From NCBI GenBank assembly GCA_963576725.1, contig OY755252.1, positions 57,069,985-57,133,984 on the forward strand: 64,000 bases of DNA. The letters run 5' to 3'. Below, in pieces: positions 20,387-32,070 of this stretch; position 1 is the first letter of the stretch; the number at the start of each line of letters is the position of its first letter. This DNA is from Azorinus chamasolen (Eukaryota; Mollusca; Bivalvia; Cardiida; Solecurtidae). The notes below the pieces were generated by a model that saw nothing but the letters and a program-made list of their open reading frames with translations, was not told the origin of the DNA and made no database searches. Both the position numbers and the translations under genes were made by a program.

Positions 20387-21927
20387 TATAAATTATGCCC
20401 CTGGGGTCAAAATTGGCCCCGCCCCAGGAAGGGAAATTTTCAATAGAAACATATAGTAAAACTTTGAAAATCTTCTCCTCTGAAACCAGAAGGTTCTCAG
20501 CTTTCATATTTGGCACATAGCATCGTGTTCAGGTCCTCTACAAAAGTTGTTTAAATTATGACCATGGGGTCAAAATTAGCCCCGCCCCAGTGGTGGGCAG
20601 TTTTCAAAAGAAACAAATAGTGAAATCTTTGGAAATCTCCTCTGAAGCGGGAAAGCTCTCAGCTTTCATATTTGGCACAGAGCATTATGTTCAGGTCCTC
20701 TACAAAAGTTATATAAATTATGGCCCTGGGGTCAAAATTGGCCCTGCCCCAGGGATGGGCAGTTTTCAATAGAAACATATATAGTGAAAACTTTGAAAAT
20801 CTTCTCCTCTGAAACTGGAAGGTTTTCAGCTTTCATATTTGGCACATAGCATCATATTTAGGTCCTCTACAAAAATTATATAAATTATGGCCCTGGGGTT
20901 AAAATTGGCCCCGCCCAAGGAGTGGGTAGTTTTCAGTAGAAACATATAGAGAAAACTTTGAAAATCTTCTCCTCTGAAATTGGAAGGTTCTCAGCTTTCA
21001 TATTTGGCACATAGCATCATGTTTAGTTCCTCTACAGAAGTTATATAAATTATGGCCCTGGGGTCGAAATTGGACCCGCCCCAGGGGTGGGCAGTTTTCA
21101 ATAGAAACACATAGTGAAATCTTTGAAAATCTTCTCTTCTGAAACTGTAAGGCGCTCAGCTTTCATATTTGGCACAGAGCATCATGTTCAGGTCCTCTAC
21201 AAAAATTATATAAATTATGGCCCTGGGGTCAAAATTGGCCCCGCCCCAGGGGTGGGCAGTTTTCAATAGAAACATATTGTGAAAAGTTTGAAAATCTTCT
21301 CCTCTGAAACTGGATGGTTTTCAGCTTTCATATTTGGCACATAGCATCATATTTATCATATTTAGGTCCTCTACAAAAATTAAATAAATTATGGCCCTGG
21401 GGTTAAAATTGGCCCCGCCCAAGGGGTGGGTAGTTTTCAGTAGAAACATATAGAGAAAACTTTGAAAATCTTCTCCTGAAATTGGAAGGTTCTCAGCTTT
21501 CATATTTGGCACTTAGCATCATGTTTAGTTCCTCTACAGAAGTTATATAAATTATGGCCCTGGGGTCAAAATTGGACCTGTCCCAGGGGTGGGCAGTTTT
21601 CAATAGAAACACATAGTGAAATCTTTGAAAATCTTCTCTTCTGAAACTGTAAGGCGCTCAGCTTTCATATTTGGCACAGAGCATCATGTTTAGGTCCTCT
21701 ACAAAAGTTATATTAATTATTGCCCTGGGGTCAAAATGGTCCCCGCCCCAGGGGTGGGCAGTTTTCAATGGAAACAAATAAAGAAAATTTTGAAAATATT
21801 TTCTCTGAAGCTTTCATATTTGGCACACAGCATCATGTATAGGTCCTTTACAAAAGTTATATGAATTATGGGCCTGGGGTCAAAATTGGCCTCGCCCCAG
21901 GGGTGGGTAGTTTTCAGTAGAACCATA

Positions 21928-24313
21928 ATTATGGCCTAAAGCAAATAAGGTGTGATATTTTGTAAAAAAATAATTTTTCTTAAAAGTTATTTTCTCTAGC
22001 TGCATTATATTGTAAAACCATCAAAATTAATACAAATCGATAAATTTTGAAGAAATGTGTGGACGATTTTTAGAAAATGTTCTTTAAATTACCCAATTAG
22101 CTGCAAAATATTTAACGGACATGGTTAATTTGTAGTAGCATGCAATAGTACTATAATAGTAATATGATACTTAACTAACATATTCATAGTTACACAAGGT
22201 CTAAATAGACACGTTTGTGTATTTTACATGGAGCAAAATAGCTAATCGATAATTTTTTCTGATGTTATTCAAGAAAATTGGCAGAAAAATATCAATATTG
22301 ACACAAAGAATTTCTATTTTTAACATCAGAGACCATTTAGACTGCCAAATCATATTTTAGCAAATAAAACAATACACTGTTAAGTGATATGCCAAATTTT
22401 ATATCTTTTACATTTACTTATAAAAAGATATTAACATCTAAAGTAAGCTGTTAAACCTAACCGTTAGGGTTGGGACATAAAATGTTCATGTCATGTTATT
22501 AAGAGTAAGTTGTTATTTGTACCTAAATATCCTCAGAAAGTATTTATATGATTAAGGGAAGCTTTGTTTTAGAAATATAGCGATGAACAATTACTGTATT
22601 GGACTTAATCAAGACTCATTATATGGCTTGTTTGTCTAGAGAGAGGCTTAAATGTTGGAAACTTGATTTTCCTAAAGGCTTAAAACATCATTCCTAATAT
22701 TTTACACCCTATTCCATGATACTGGTGAATGAGGGAAGAGTAAAAATTTATTATGATATAAACTTATTTGCATTTTGCAATAAAACAAGCTGACACATGT
22801 TTAACCTCAAAACCGTTAGGGTTGGGACACTTCTAAGGTTCAGATAAAATTGTTGATGTTCTTCAACTACATACAAAAACACTACTATTTTGTTAAATTT
22901 GGTTGGCTATTCTTAATTTCTGATGAAATTCAATGCCCCCGGATGGGTTATTATTATGTTCAGAAACTTGTACTTTCATTACTTGTATTTTTTCCTCATC
23001 ATAATTATATCTCATAAAAAATTACTTCAGCACAAGTACATTTCCTCACATAGTTACATTGTTAACAAATGTTGCAATGATAATGTAGTTTGACTTCCAA
23101 TATTATTTTGAAACACCAGCCATTAAATATTTCTGTATTTGTTTGAATTTTCCACTACCTGCCTTTGCGTTAGGGTTGGGACATTGACAGAAATAGTAAA
23201 CCAATAATTGAAATTAAGAGGTTTTATTAACTCAAAACTACTGAATTAATGTCCAAGTTACATTAAACCCAAACAATGTTGTAACAAAAATGATGAAAGG
23301 AACAACGGTGCCATCAGCTGGACAAAAATTATGTCCCTTGAAGGCATCACCATTCCAAGGACTCACAGCTATAATTAGATTTGCTAAAAAAATAGACAGA
23401 TCGACACATAAAGTCTATACTAAAGTTAATTCGAAATGAAAGTACTTTCGTATGAAGCTGTGAATAAACCTTTGGAATACTTAAATACCAATGTTCATAG
23501 TTATGAGCTAGTGTTAAAAAGACCGTTAGGGTTGGGACAAAAACCGTTAGGGTTGGGACAAGAATTTATGATGCAATAGCAGAAAGAAGGTTTGAAGTAA
23601 AGCTATTCCTTTTAGACAAGTATTTAAAATGAGCTTAAAGGAACATAATCAAAGTGGTTAGACTTGCCAAACTAACTTCATTTACAAGCTGCATACAAAT
23701 GATCAAGCTTACTGTTATCCGTTAGGGTTGGGACAAAAAAATCATCTTTAAAGGAAACATGCCATTTTGTGACATGTTTTTGTATGTAAATTCATAGATG
23801 AAAATCTAAAAGTGCATTGTGTTTGCCAATAAAGATACTACATTTCATACTTCCAAGCCTTCTTCTTTTTCATTAAAGCATACATCCTTATAAAAGGTGT
23901 AGTTAAGGGTATTTGGCTTCATTTTGGTACTTTTCAAAACGTAATAGAAAAAAAATATAATGGTTCTAATGAATATTTTAACGGTTTACATTTGAATATT
24001 TATGTTCATTTTGTTGTTAAAACATTTAACATTATAAAAAGAACTGATAACAAAATTGTATCTCTATAAAACATTTTTTTAAAAAGTGAATGTCACTCCA
24101 AAACAGCTATTTTTTCAGAAATTCTGAATTTTCAAATGTTCATATCTTTACAACAAATCAATTGATTTGCCTGAAATTTGAAACATGCATTGCTTCAGAT
24201 TGGCTCAGCATAAACTTGGGGGATTTATATATTACTGTGCTCTGTAGTTTCATTTATATAATGTACAACAGTGGCTTCAGTGAAAATATTCCTTATTTGC
24301 TCTAGGCCATATC
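21928..24313. mobile_element. 2.4-kb TIR element with six 17-mer motifs, nested in B
   Basis: Inverted ends share ATGGCCTARAGCAAATAAGG, and TA lies outside each end (21926-21927, 24314-24315). The body of the host element resumes on both sides. The AT-rich interior has six same-strand copies of CCGTTAGGGTTGGGACA or near matches, at 22461, 22813, 23167 (first base changed), 23523, 23544 and 23719. No transposase frame is visible; 24090-24305 is an unremarkable 71-codon frame. I do not recognise the family. Confidence 0.75.
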
Positions 24314-24673
24314 TAGAAAACTTTGAAAATCTTCTCCTGAAACTGAAAGGTTCTCAGCTTTCATATTTAGCTTATAGCATCATGTTCAAGTCCTCTACAA
24401 AAGTTATATAAATTATGCCCCTGGGGGTCAAAATTAGCCCGCCCCAGGGCCGGCTAATTTTCTATAGAAACATATATAGTGAAAACTTTGAAAATCTTCT
24501 CCTGATTGTCTGGTGAGCGCTTCAGGGCTATTCTGGCCCTCTTGTTTCAATGGGTATAGTTTAAGTTATATTGGCGAAACACACAAGATGAATTCCTGAA
24601 GTTTGATTTTCTTCATGTGTCGCGAGCCTCTTAGATCAACCATAACAACTTCTGGGATAGTACTAATTTCACC

Positions 24674-25173
24674 CACAGGGGTAAGACACGTTTGAGTCAG
24701 TATATGTATATAGAAAGAAGGGATCCGACTTCAAAAGATCAAAATTACCCACTCCTCTATTTTAAACCCTTCGTTCTGTTTTCGTGTAAGATCGCTGTAG
24801 GAAAGTTCTTTTCATTGGATATATTGCTAATATGAACGCCAAATTCTACTGTGTTTGACGTAAAGTAATCGTTTCAAGGCTGTCAACCGTTCTCACATAG
24901 GGACGAGGTCGTGTCCGACTAACTTATTTTGGCCATCTTTTTCATTTTTCTGGAGCCGTGTTTAGTGTATCCCTTATTTGACCAGGAAAATATTTCCATA
25001 TTCGAATAAAACAATGTCTTTGCTTATGGAATAGCTTTTTATCTGATCGAAATCGATGCATTTCTAGCAATGCGAAGGGTAGAGGAGTGGGTAATTTGGA
25101 TCTTTTGAAGTCAGATCCCTTCTTTCTATAATTATATTCATATACTTCAACTCAAACGTGTTTTACCCATGTG
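24674..25173. mobile_element. Foldback MITE
   Basis: Arms of about 100 bp are inverted copies: CACAGGGGTAAGACACG to AACCCTTCG at 24674-24773 and CGAAGGGTAGAGG to CGTGTTTTACCCATGTG at 25073-25173. The ~300-bp centre has no frame of note. No clear target duplication. Confidence 0.8.
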
Positions 25174-25257
25174 ATTCCACCGTACATAATGGCACTGCTT
25201 AATAGCGGCTTAATACTCATATGTGATTTATAAGATTACCACATGGATGTTTTAAAA

Positions 25258-25372
25258 GCTCACATGTGTTTGCTTAGGTAAGCTTTTGTTATTGCCTGGA
25301 ATCCAGATGTCCATCCATTCCTTCTGTCAGTCCATCCACCCAAAGAAACAATTTGGACAATTACCCCTTTTT
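25258..25372 (+). mobile_element. Decayed Helentron-like 5' fragment
   Basis: AGCTCACATGTGTTTGCTTA, then GGTAAGCTTTTGTTATTGCC and GTCCATCC words resemble the 5' head of the AGCTCACC family. Element C begins directly after it. Confidence 0.45.
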
Positions 25373-27041
25373 AGCTCACCTGAGCAAAGCTCAGGGTGAG
25401 CTTTTGGTATACTTGAATGTCCGTCGTGCATCGTCAACAATTTGCTTATGAACACTCTAGTGGTCACAATTTTAGTCTAATGTTCATGAAACTTGGTCAG
25501 AATGATTGTCTTGATAAAATCTCGGACAAGTTCAAAAGTGGATCATGTGGGGTTAAAAACTAGGTCACTAGGTCAAATAGTATGAAAACCTTGTGAATAC
25601 TCTAGAGGTCACATTTTCAGACCAATCTTCATGAAACTTGGTCAGAATGATTGTTTTAATAAAATCTTGGACAAGTTCAAAAGTGGGTCGTTTGCGTTCA
25701 TAAACTAGGTCAAATGGTAGAAAAACCTTGTGAACACTCTAGAGGTCACATTTTCAGCCTAATCTTCATGAAACTTTATCTGAATGATTGTCTTGATAAA
25801 ATATCGGGCATGTTCGAAAGTGGGTCACGTGGGGTTTAAAAGTAGGTCACTAGGTCAAATAGTAGGAAATCCTTGTGAACACTCTAGAGGTCACATTTTA
25901 GCCCAATCTTAATGAAACTTTGTCAGAATGATTGTCTTAATAAAATATCAGATGAGTTTGAAAGTGGGTCATGTGGGGGTTGAAACTATGTCACTCGGTC
26001 AAATAGTAGGAAAACCTTGTGAACACTGTATAGGTCACATATATGTGGCCAAATATTCATGAAACTTGATCAGAATGGTAGTTTTGATAAAATCTTGGAC
26101 GAGTTTGAAAGTGTGTCACATGGGGATAAAAACTAGGTCATACAGGAGAAAAAAATTGTGAACATTTAAGAGGTCACATTTTTAGCCAAATCTTCATGAA
26201 ACTTGGTCAGAATGGTTGTCCTAATAAAACATCAGCAGTCAAGTGGGTCATGCGGGGTAAAAATCTAGGTCACCAGGTCAAGACTTAGTCAGAATGAATG
26301 TCTTGATAAAATCTCGGACGAGTTCAAAAGTGGGTCAAGTGGAGTTAAAAACTAGGTCACTAGGTCAAACAGTAGAAAAACCTTGTGAAAACTCTAGTGG
26401 TCACATTTTTCGGTCCTATCTTCATGAAACTTAGTCATAATAATTGTCTTGATAAAATCTCAAATGAGTTTGAAAATGTGGGGTTAAAAACTAGGTCACT
26501 ATGTCAAATATAAGAAAAACCTTGTGAACACTCTAGAGGTCACATTCATAGCCAAATCTTCATGAAAATTGGCCAGAATGATTGTCCTAATAAAATCTTG
26601 GACAAGATTGAAAGTGGGTCATGTGAGGTCAGAAAGTAGGTCACTGGGTCGTATCTTAGAAAAATCTAGTTTACACTCCAGTGTCCACATTTTTAGCCCA
26701 GTCTTTCTCAAAATTGCTAAGATTGTTTGTCTTGGTGATATCAAGGTTAAGTGTGATCATGGTTTGGGTGGGAATAAAAAGTAGGTCACTAGGTCAAATC
26801 TTAGAAAAATTATTATAGAAGGCACATTTTTAGCCCAATCTTCATTGGTCAGAATCATTGTCTTGATAAAAATCAATATACTAAATCTTTTAAGATCTTG
26901 TTCTGCAGAACCACTGCTCATGATCCACATTGTTCAAATATTGTCCCTAAGGTCAATATTGGCCCTACCCATGGGCTACCCAGCAAAAATCTTAAATCTA
27001 TGGTAATCAGGTGAGCGATTAAGGGCCATCTTGGCCTTTTG
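25373..27041 (+). mobile_element. Helentron-like element C (DR2-bearing units)
   Basis: Head AGCTCACCTGAGCAAAGCTC after a T-run; tail GGTGAGC, hairpin AGGGCCATCTTGGCCTT, TTG then T. The interior is about nine units of ~145 bp with GTGAACACTCTAGAGGTCAC, TCTTCATGAAACTTGGTCAG and AACTAGGTCACTAGGTCAAA. AGGTCA-NN-AGGTCA is exact at 25562, 25844, 26267, 26354 and 26783. The units are unrelated to those of A, B, G and I although the ends are alike. Confidence 0.8.
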
Positions 27042-28082
27042 TCTACTTATGCCATTGATCTGAAATTTGTATATGAATGTCATGCACTAGGCAGTGATAT
27101 CTTTCACAAATTTTCGTGCGCAAGCAGTGATCGGGAAAGAATTTTGTTCAATGGGACAATGTCCCTTCCGTCAGCAAAATCAATGGGACATTTTCAAAAC
27201 CAATGGGACATTTAGTAAAAAACTTAACAATATTCTTAAACTTGTTTTTACAAATCAGTTACACAGTCAATAATGATCACATATTATATCACTTGTATTG
27301 TAAATGTGATATGCACGAAAAGGTGAAATAAAAATTCAAGATATAAAAATTTACAATAGAAGTGACTCTATTTTACACCAGTTACTTACAATATGCATAT
27401 ATACTCGACAACAACAAAGACAGAAACATCTTTGACAATCAATATTTATATTTCAACAAAAGTCTGAACTGCTTACACTACAACTTGTATTTTGCACTCA
27501 TTTCTTTAAATATGTATTGTACCAATTTTAACAACTACAGCAATGTTTATTTAGTATGTTTAATTTCTACTGAGTACATGCTTGATTTGAAGGAAGATGA
27601 TAATCTGATTTTGCATGCCTGGTCAGATGAAGTCTTATAATAGTCTGGCATCCATTAACATAAACATTTTTCTTTTCATTGTCAATGGACAGAAAGGTGC
27701 ACCATTGCACAAAAAAGCCATGAACAAAGCCTAAAGCAACGGTCTTATTTTGTCTGTCTGAAGACGAAGCCGATATTTGGGGTTTAGATTTATCGTTTTC
27801 TGACTCGGACCATCATATTTGACTCAGACTAGTGTATGTTGGGGGATCACTGACAGGGTGATGGGTCCTGCTCGGTACTTTCGTTTTCTCACGAAAGAAT
27901 CTGAGAGTCAATTTGTCCATTTTAGGAGTCACTTTAGTGAAAGGATTAGCCGTAAAGTTAGTTTGTAAATTTGATCAATACTTCTGAATCGAGGACTAAC
28001 CTTGTGTTGTTTTTTTCTTCTTCAGTGTTTAGGTAGCATTATTAATTCATTATTTATAAACTGAACAAATTCAGTATCAGCC

Positions 28083-29089
28083 GTGTTACACAGGCGACTT
28101 TACGATGAGAAAACCTGCATACAATCTTTAATAAGCGTACCCCAAGGCACGGTATTGGGTCCAATCCTCTTTCTCATCTACATAAATGACCTTCCTAACT
28201 ATCTCAAATACAGCACTCTCAGACTCTTCGCCGACGACAGCATCATTTATAAAGAAATAGAATCTCGAAACGATTGCATACAACTTCAGACAGATCTTGA
28301 TGCTGCAGCACAGTGGGAACAAGACTGGCTTATGCACTTCCACCCAGACAAATGTAATGTACTCTCAATCACACAAAAACGCAAACCAGTTAAATTTACA
28401 TACACGCTCCACTCACATACGCTCGAAAAAGTTGATCAGGCTAAATATTTAGGTATCCCTCTACAAAACAACCTTAAATGGGACAAGCATATAAACAACA
28501 TTACAAATAAAGCCAACCAAACTCTTGGATTTCTAAAATGAAACTTGAAAATAAACTCTGTTAAAGCAAAAGATCATGCGTATAAAGCACTCATAAGGCC
28601 AAAATTAGAATATTCTTCAACTGTCTGGGACCCTCATACAAACTCTCATATAATAAATTCTTAAGGGAGGTGATAACCAAATTGAAAACCAAACTGAAAA
28701 AGTGCAAAGACGTGCAGCCAGGTTCCGTTTCTAACCGCTACCACAATACTAGCTCTGTTTCTGACATGTTACATAACCTCAACTGGCCTATTTTAGAAAT
28801 TAGAAGAACTAGAGCAAGACTTATTATGTTTTATAAAATCATCCTTAATGTGGTGGCCATCTGACCACCAGAAAATCTACTTCAAACACCAGATAAAAGA
28901 ACCAGACAGGGCAACACTTACTCATACAAACATATAGCAGCAACAAAAGACACCTACAAATATTCATTTTATCCTAGAACAGTAAACCAGTGGAACCTCC
29001 TCCCAGTCTCTGTACAGTCGGCAGCCACAGTCGATGCATTTAAGTCCTTAGTTCCAGTGGCTGTCCTAATACCGATACTTAATAACTAG
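28083..29089 (+). pseudogene. Non-LTR retrotransposon reverse transcriptase, 5'-truncated and broken
   Basis: The first frame (28083-28541) has the reverse-transcriptase signatures VPQGTVLGPILFLIYINDLP and LRLFADDSIIY, the latter holding the catalytic FADD. KYLGIPLQNNLKWDKHIN follows, typical of the end of the RT domain in Jockey/CR1-type LINEs. A TGA at 28542 and at least one frameshift near 28725 interrupt it. Another stop is at 28862-28864, after which the C-terminal motif RTVNQWNLLPVSVQS runs to a stop at 29087-29089. The frame has no proper ATG because the 5' part is missing. It is inactive; clade assignment is tentative. Confidence 0.85.
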
Positions 29090-29233
29090 ACCTATACAGC
29101 TTGTATATAGTTTTATTTTTTTAACTAGTTCAGCATTCACGCTGTTATTGAACTAAAGTTTTTTCTAAATTAGGCGCCAACACATAATTCTCAAAGTTGA
29201 GAGAGTGTTGTATTTCATAAGAAGAAGAAGAAG
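29090..29233 (+). mobile_element. LINE 3' UTR and (AAG)n tail
   Basis: Non-coding sequence after the ORF2 stop ends TTCATAAGAAGAAGAAGAAG. A short microsatellite instead of poly(A) is the usual tail of several LINE clades, so this is the likely true 3' end. Confidence 0.6.
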
Positions 29234-29509
29234 CGTTTACAATCGTGACGTCACACACACTTTGCAAGGTTTACTGACTCACAATGAGCGTCTACTGAGC
29301 GGATCAAATGATTCATACAATTGGAACACCTCAACTATTTCTGACGGAATATGACGAGTAGTTACGACTGATGATCTATCCTTCTATTTTGTACCAATTG
29401 GGGCCAAAAAAACAGAATGTGACAATGGCGCATACAATGGCAAAATCAATGGGACATTTTTATTTTCAATGCGCCAATGGCGCATGGCGCATGCCTTTCC
29501 CAACCACTG

Positions 29510-30250
29510 TGCGCGAGTCCTGGGACTCAATAAACTGCAAATCTGCAAGTCCTCAAACTGAAGGAAAAGAGTCCAAATATTCTATGAAAATGCATTAAAG
29601 CACCAAGTCAATGTATTTGTAAAACTGACTTTTTCATACTAATAGCTGATGAAAAACTGGGTATTGATTATAATTAATATATTATTAAAACCTCAGAATT
29701 AATTTTTTTAGAAATTTCAGTGCATTATTGGGAGTCACAAAAGTTGAAACTTTGCATTCCCAGAGATTTTTGTGAGTACAGGACTCGGGACTCGCAGGTA
29801 AAAAAAATCACTGGACTAGGTCAAAACTCTTGGTTTAGTATTCTTTATTTACAAGTTATTCCCCTTGTTATTATGCTCCACAGATTAGATCTTGTTTTTC
29901 CCCTGACTGTCACTAACTTTAACATTGATCATTTGAGCCAGTACAGATAGAGACTTGATATTTGGCATGCCTATGCATCTTATAAAGATGCACATCTTGA
30001 AGGGTGACATCTCAAGGTCAAGGTCATCCTTCAATGTCAGAGGTCAAATGTATAGGTAAAATCACCGACTTTAACACTGGCCATAACTTTGGAACCAGTA
30101 GAGAAAGGGACTTGATATATTGGCATGCATGTGTATTGTGTTAGTGTTTCGCTTTGTTGAAACCATTGAAATAATTTCTGCTACATTAATTTTGTCCGCA
30201 TTTTACTGGGGTTTAATTCTTGCTTTTGAAAGCCAAATTACCAATATATT
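29510..30250. other. Unique sequence with a GAGCCAGTACAG-type repeat body
   Basis: 29935-30135 has two diverged units related to 18720-18860 (GAGCCAGTACAGATAGAGAC, CTCAAGGTCAAGGTCATCC). The rest has no recognisable gene. Confidence 0.5.
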
Positions 30251-31545
30251 TATGTCTCCCCCCATATTTATATGGGGGAGACATATTGTTTTCGTGAGAG
30301 TTGTCTGTCTGTCCGTCTGTCCGTCTGTCTGTCACACTTTTTGTCCGGACGATAACTTAAATATGCCTGATGCCAGTTGATTGAAACTTCATATATGGAA
30401 AGAGCATAATGAGAGGAAGTGTCATGCACAAGGTCCATAACTCTGGCTTCACTAATATTGGAGTTATTGCCCTTTGTAAAAAAAATCACACTTTTTTGTC
30501 CGGACGATAACTCCTATATGGCTCATGCCATTGGATTGAAACTTCATATATGGAAAGATCATGACGAGAGGAAGTGTCATGCACAAGGTCCATAACTCTG
30601 GCTTCACTAATATTGGAGTTATTGCCCTTTGTAAAAAATATCATAATTTTTTGTCCGGACAATAACTTCAATATGCCTGATGCCAGTTGATTGAAACTTC
30701 ATATATGGAAAGAGCATAATGAGAGGAAGTGTCATGCAGAAGGTACATAACTCTGGCTTCACTAATATAGGAGTTATTGCCCTTTGTAAAAAATCACGCT
30801 TTTTTGTCCGGACGATAACTTCTATATGGCTCATGCCACTGAATTGAAACTTTATATATGGAAAGATCATAACGAGAGGAAGTGTCATGCCCAAGGTCCT
30901 TAACTCTGGCTTCACTAATATTGGAGTTATTGCCCTTTGTAAAAAAAATCACAATTTTTTTGTCCGGATGATTACTCCTATGTGACACATGCCATTGGAG
31001 TGAAACTTCATACATGTAACGATCATGATAAGAGAAAGTGTCATGCATAAGATCCTTAACTCCAGCTTCAATAAATTTTAGAGTTATTGCCCCTTGTACA
31101 TTTGTTTAATTCTTTCTTGTCCGGACGATAACTCCTACATGGCTCTTGCCATCGTATTGAAACTTCGTACATGGAAAGAGCATGATGAGAGAAAGTGTCA
31201 TGAACAAGGGCCATAATTCTGGCTTCAATAATTTTGGAGTTATTGCCCTTTGTTACATTTTTTGGCCGATCAATAACTCCTGTTCGACTGATGCTGTTGG
31301 AATGACATTTTATTTTTGGAAAGAGCATGATGAAAGTAAGTGTCATGCACAAGGGCCATAAATCTGGTATCAGTATTTTTGGAGTTATTAGCTGTTATCA
31401 TTTTCTTCTTGAAAAATGTAGTGTGGAAAACGCATAATGAGGGGAAGTATCATTCATCAAGACCATAACATTTTTAGTGATTTCCCTTTACATATTGTTT
31501 TTATTAGAGGGGAGACATCCGGGTTTTTTTTGACAAAAACCTCTA
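30251..31545 (+). mobile_element. GTCCGGACGATAACT tandem element
   Basis: The head is the hairpin TATGTCTCCCCCCATA / TATGGGGGAGACATA (30251-30285), then (GTCTGTCC)n. Seven units of ~155 bp follow, starting at 30341, 30498, 30651, 30806, 30962, 31119 and 31263, with GAAACTTCATATATGGAAAG and GGAGTTATTGCCCTTTGT. The tail near 31505-31530 has GAGGGGAGACATCC. The plan matches the Helentron-like elements (hairpin, GTCC microsatellite, tandem body), but the 3' hairpin is not clear. Minus-strand frames are repeat shadows. Confidence 0.75.
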
Positions 31546-31573
31546 GTTATCATTGTGTTGGTCACAGAATGTT

Positions 31574-31664
31574 AAGCTCACCTGACACAAAGTGCCAAGG
31601 TGAGCTCTTTGGATTGTCCTGTGTCCATAGTCTGTCATCAGCATTGTCTTTAAACTGCATCTCC
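31574..31664 (+). mobile_element. Helentron-like 5' fragment
   Basis: AGCTCACCTGACACAAAGTG, CCAAGGTGAGCTCTTTGG and GTCCTGTGTCC words form the 5' head; it is cut by the P1 element at 31665. Confidence 0.6.
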
Positions 31665-31800
31665 TTAACCCTTTCCTTCATATAAACACGTTTTCATGCA
31701 TTTGCAATCAAAATTTAGACCCAGATCAGATGACCCGTATAGGAGCCGACTGATCAGGGTCTGTTCTGTTTCCTATTGGAATTTGAAAGATTTGTTACCA
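31665..31800. mobile_element. P1 MITE, left part
   Basis: TTAACCCTTTCCTTCATATA then AGACCCAGATCAGATGACCC and GGAGCCGACTGATCAGGGTC. The right terminus is not seen. Confidence 0.65.
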
Positions 31801-32070
31801 TTGTATTTTTTTTGGCCATTTTGAGGCCGAAATTGGGCCTCATTCCCCTTCTGAAAAAAGTATATATTTTCCACCTAATTATAAAAAGTCCCCTCCAATT
31901 TCAGTGACACGGATGTCGACAGAATAATTGAAATATTTGGGGGAAAAACAGAGACATTGATTTGAAAACCTACCCAAAAAGATGTCTTTGGTAAGGGTTC
32001 TACTGTATATTAACAGTAAAAAAAGAAATATTTATTTAATTTCCCCTTTTAGCTCTCACGACACATTTTT

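Larger units (their letters stand above)
18992..24544 (+). mobile_element. Helentron-like element B, with two nested insertions
   Basis: Starts AGCTCACCAGAGCAC-AAA-GTGCTC after a T-run and ends GGTGAGCGC, hairpin AGGGCTATTCTGGCCCT, CTTG, then TTT. The interior carries about eleven ~164-bp units (GGTCCTCTACAAAAGTTATA ... CCAGGGGTGGGCAG). Two other elements are inserted in units, at 19185-20386 and 21928-24313; removing them leaves a body of roughly 2 kb. Non-coding. Confidence 0.85.
27125..29509. mobile_element. hAT-like element hosting a dead LINE
   Basis: Inverted ends CAGTGATCGGGAAAG and CTTTCCCAACCACTG, with 8-bp flanks TGCGCAAG (27117-27124) and TGCGCGAG (29510-29517) that differ at one base. 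This fits a hAT target duplication. Near both ends are AATGGGACATTT words. The reverse-transcriptase fragment at 28083-29089 lies inside. Confidence 0.75.

Noticed and set aside
22461..23735. Interstitial telomere sequence (TTAGGG in the 17-mer)
   Set aside because: TTAGGG is present once per motif and is never in tandem, so it is not telomeric repeat.
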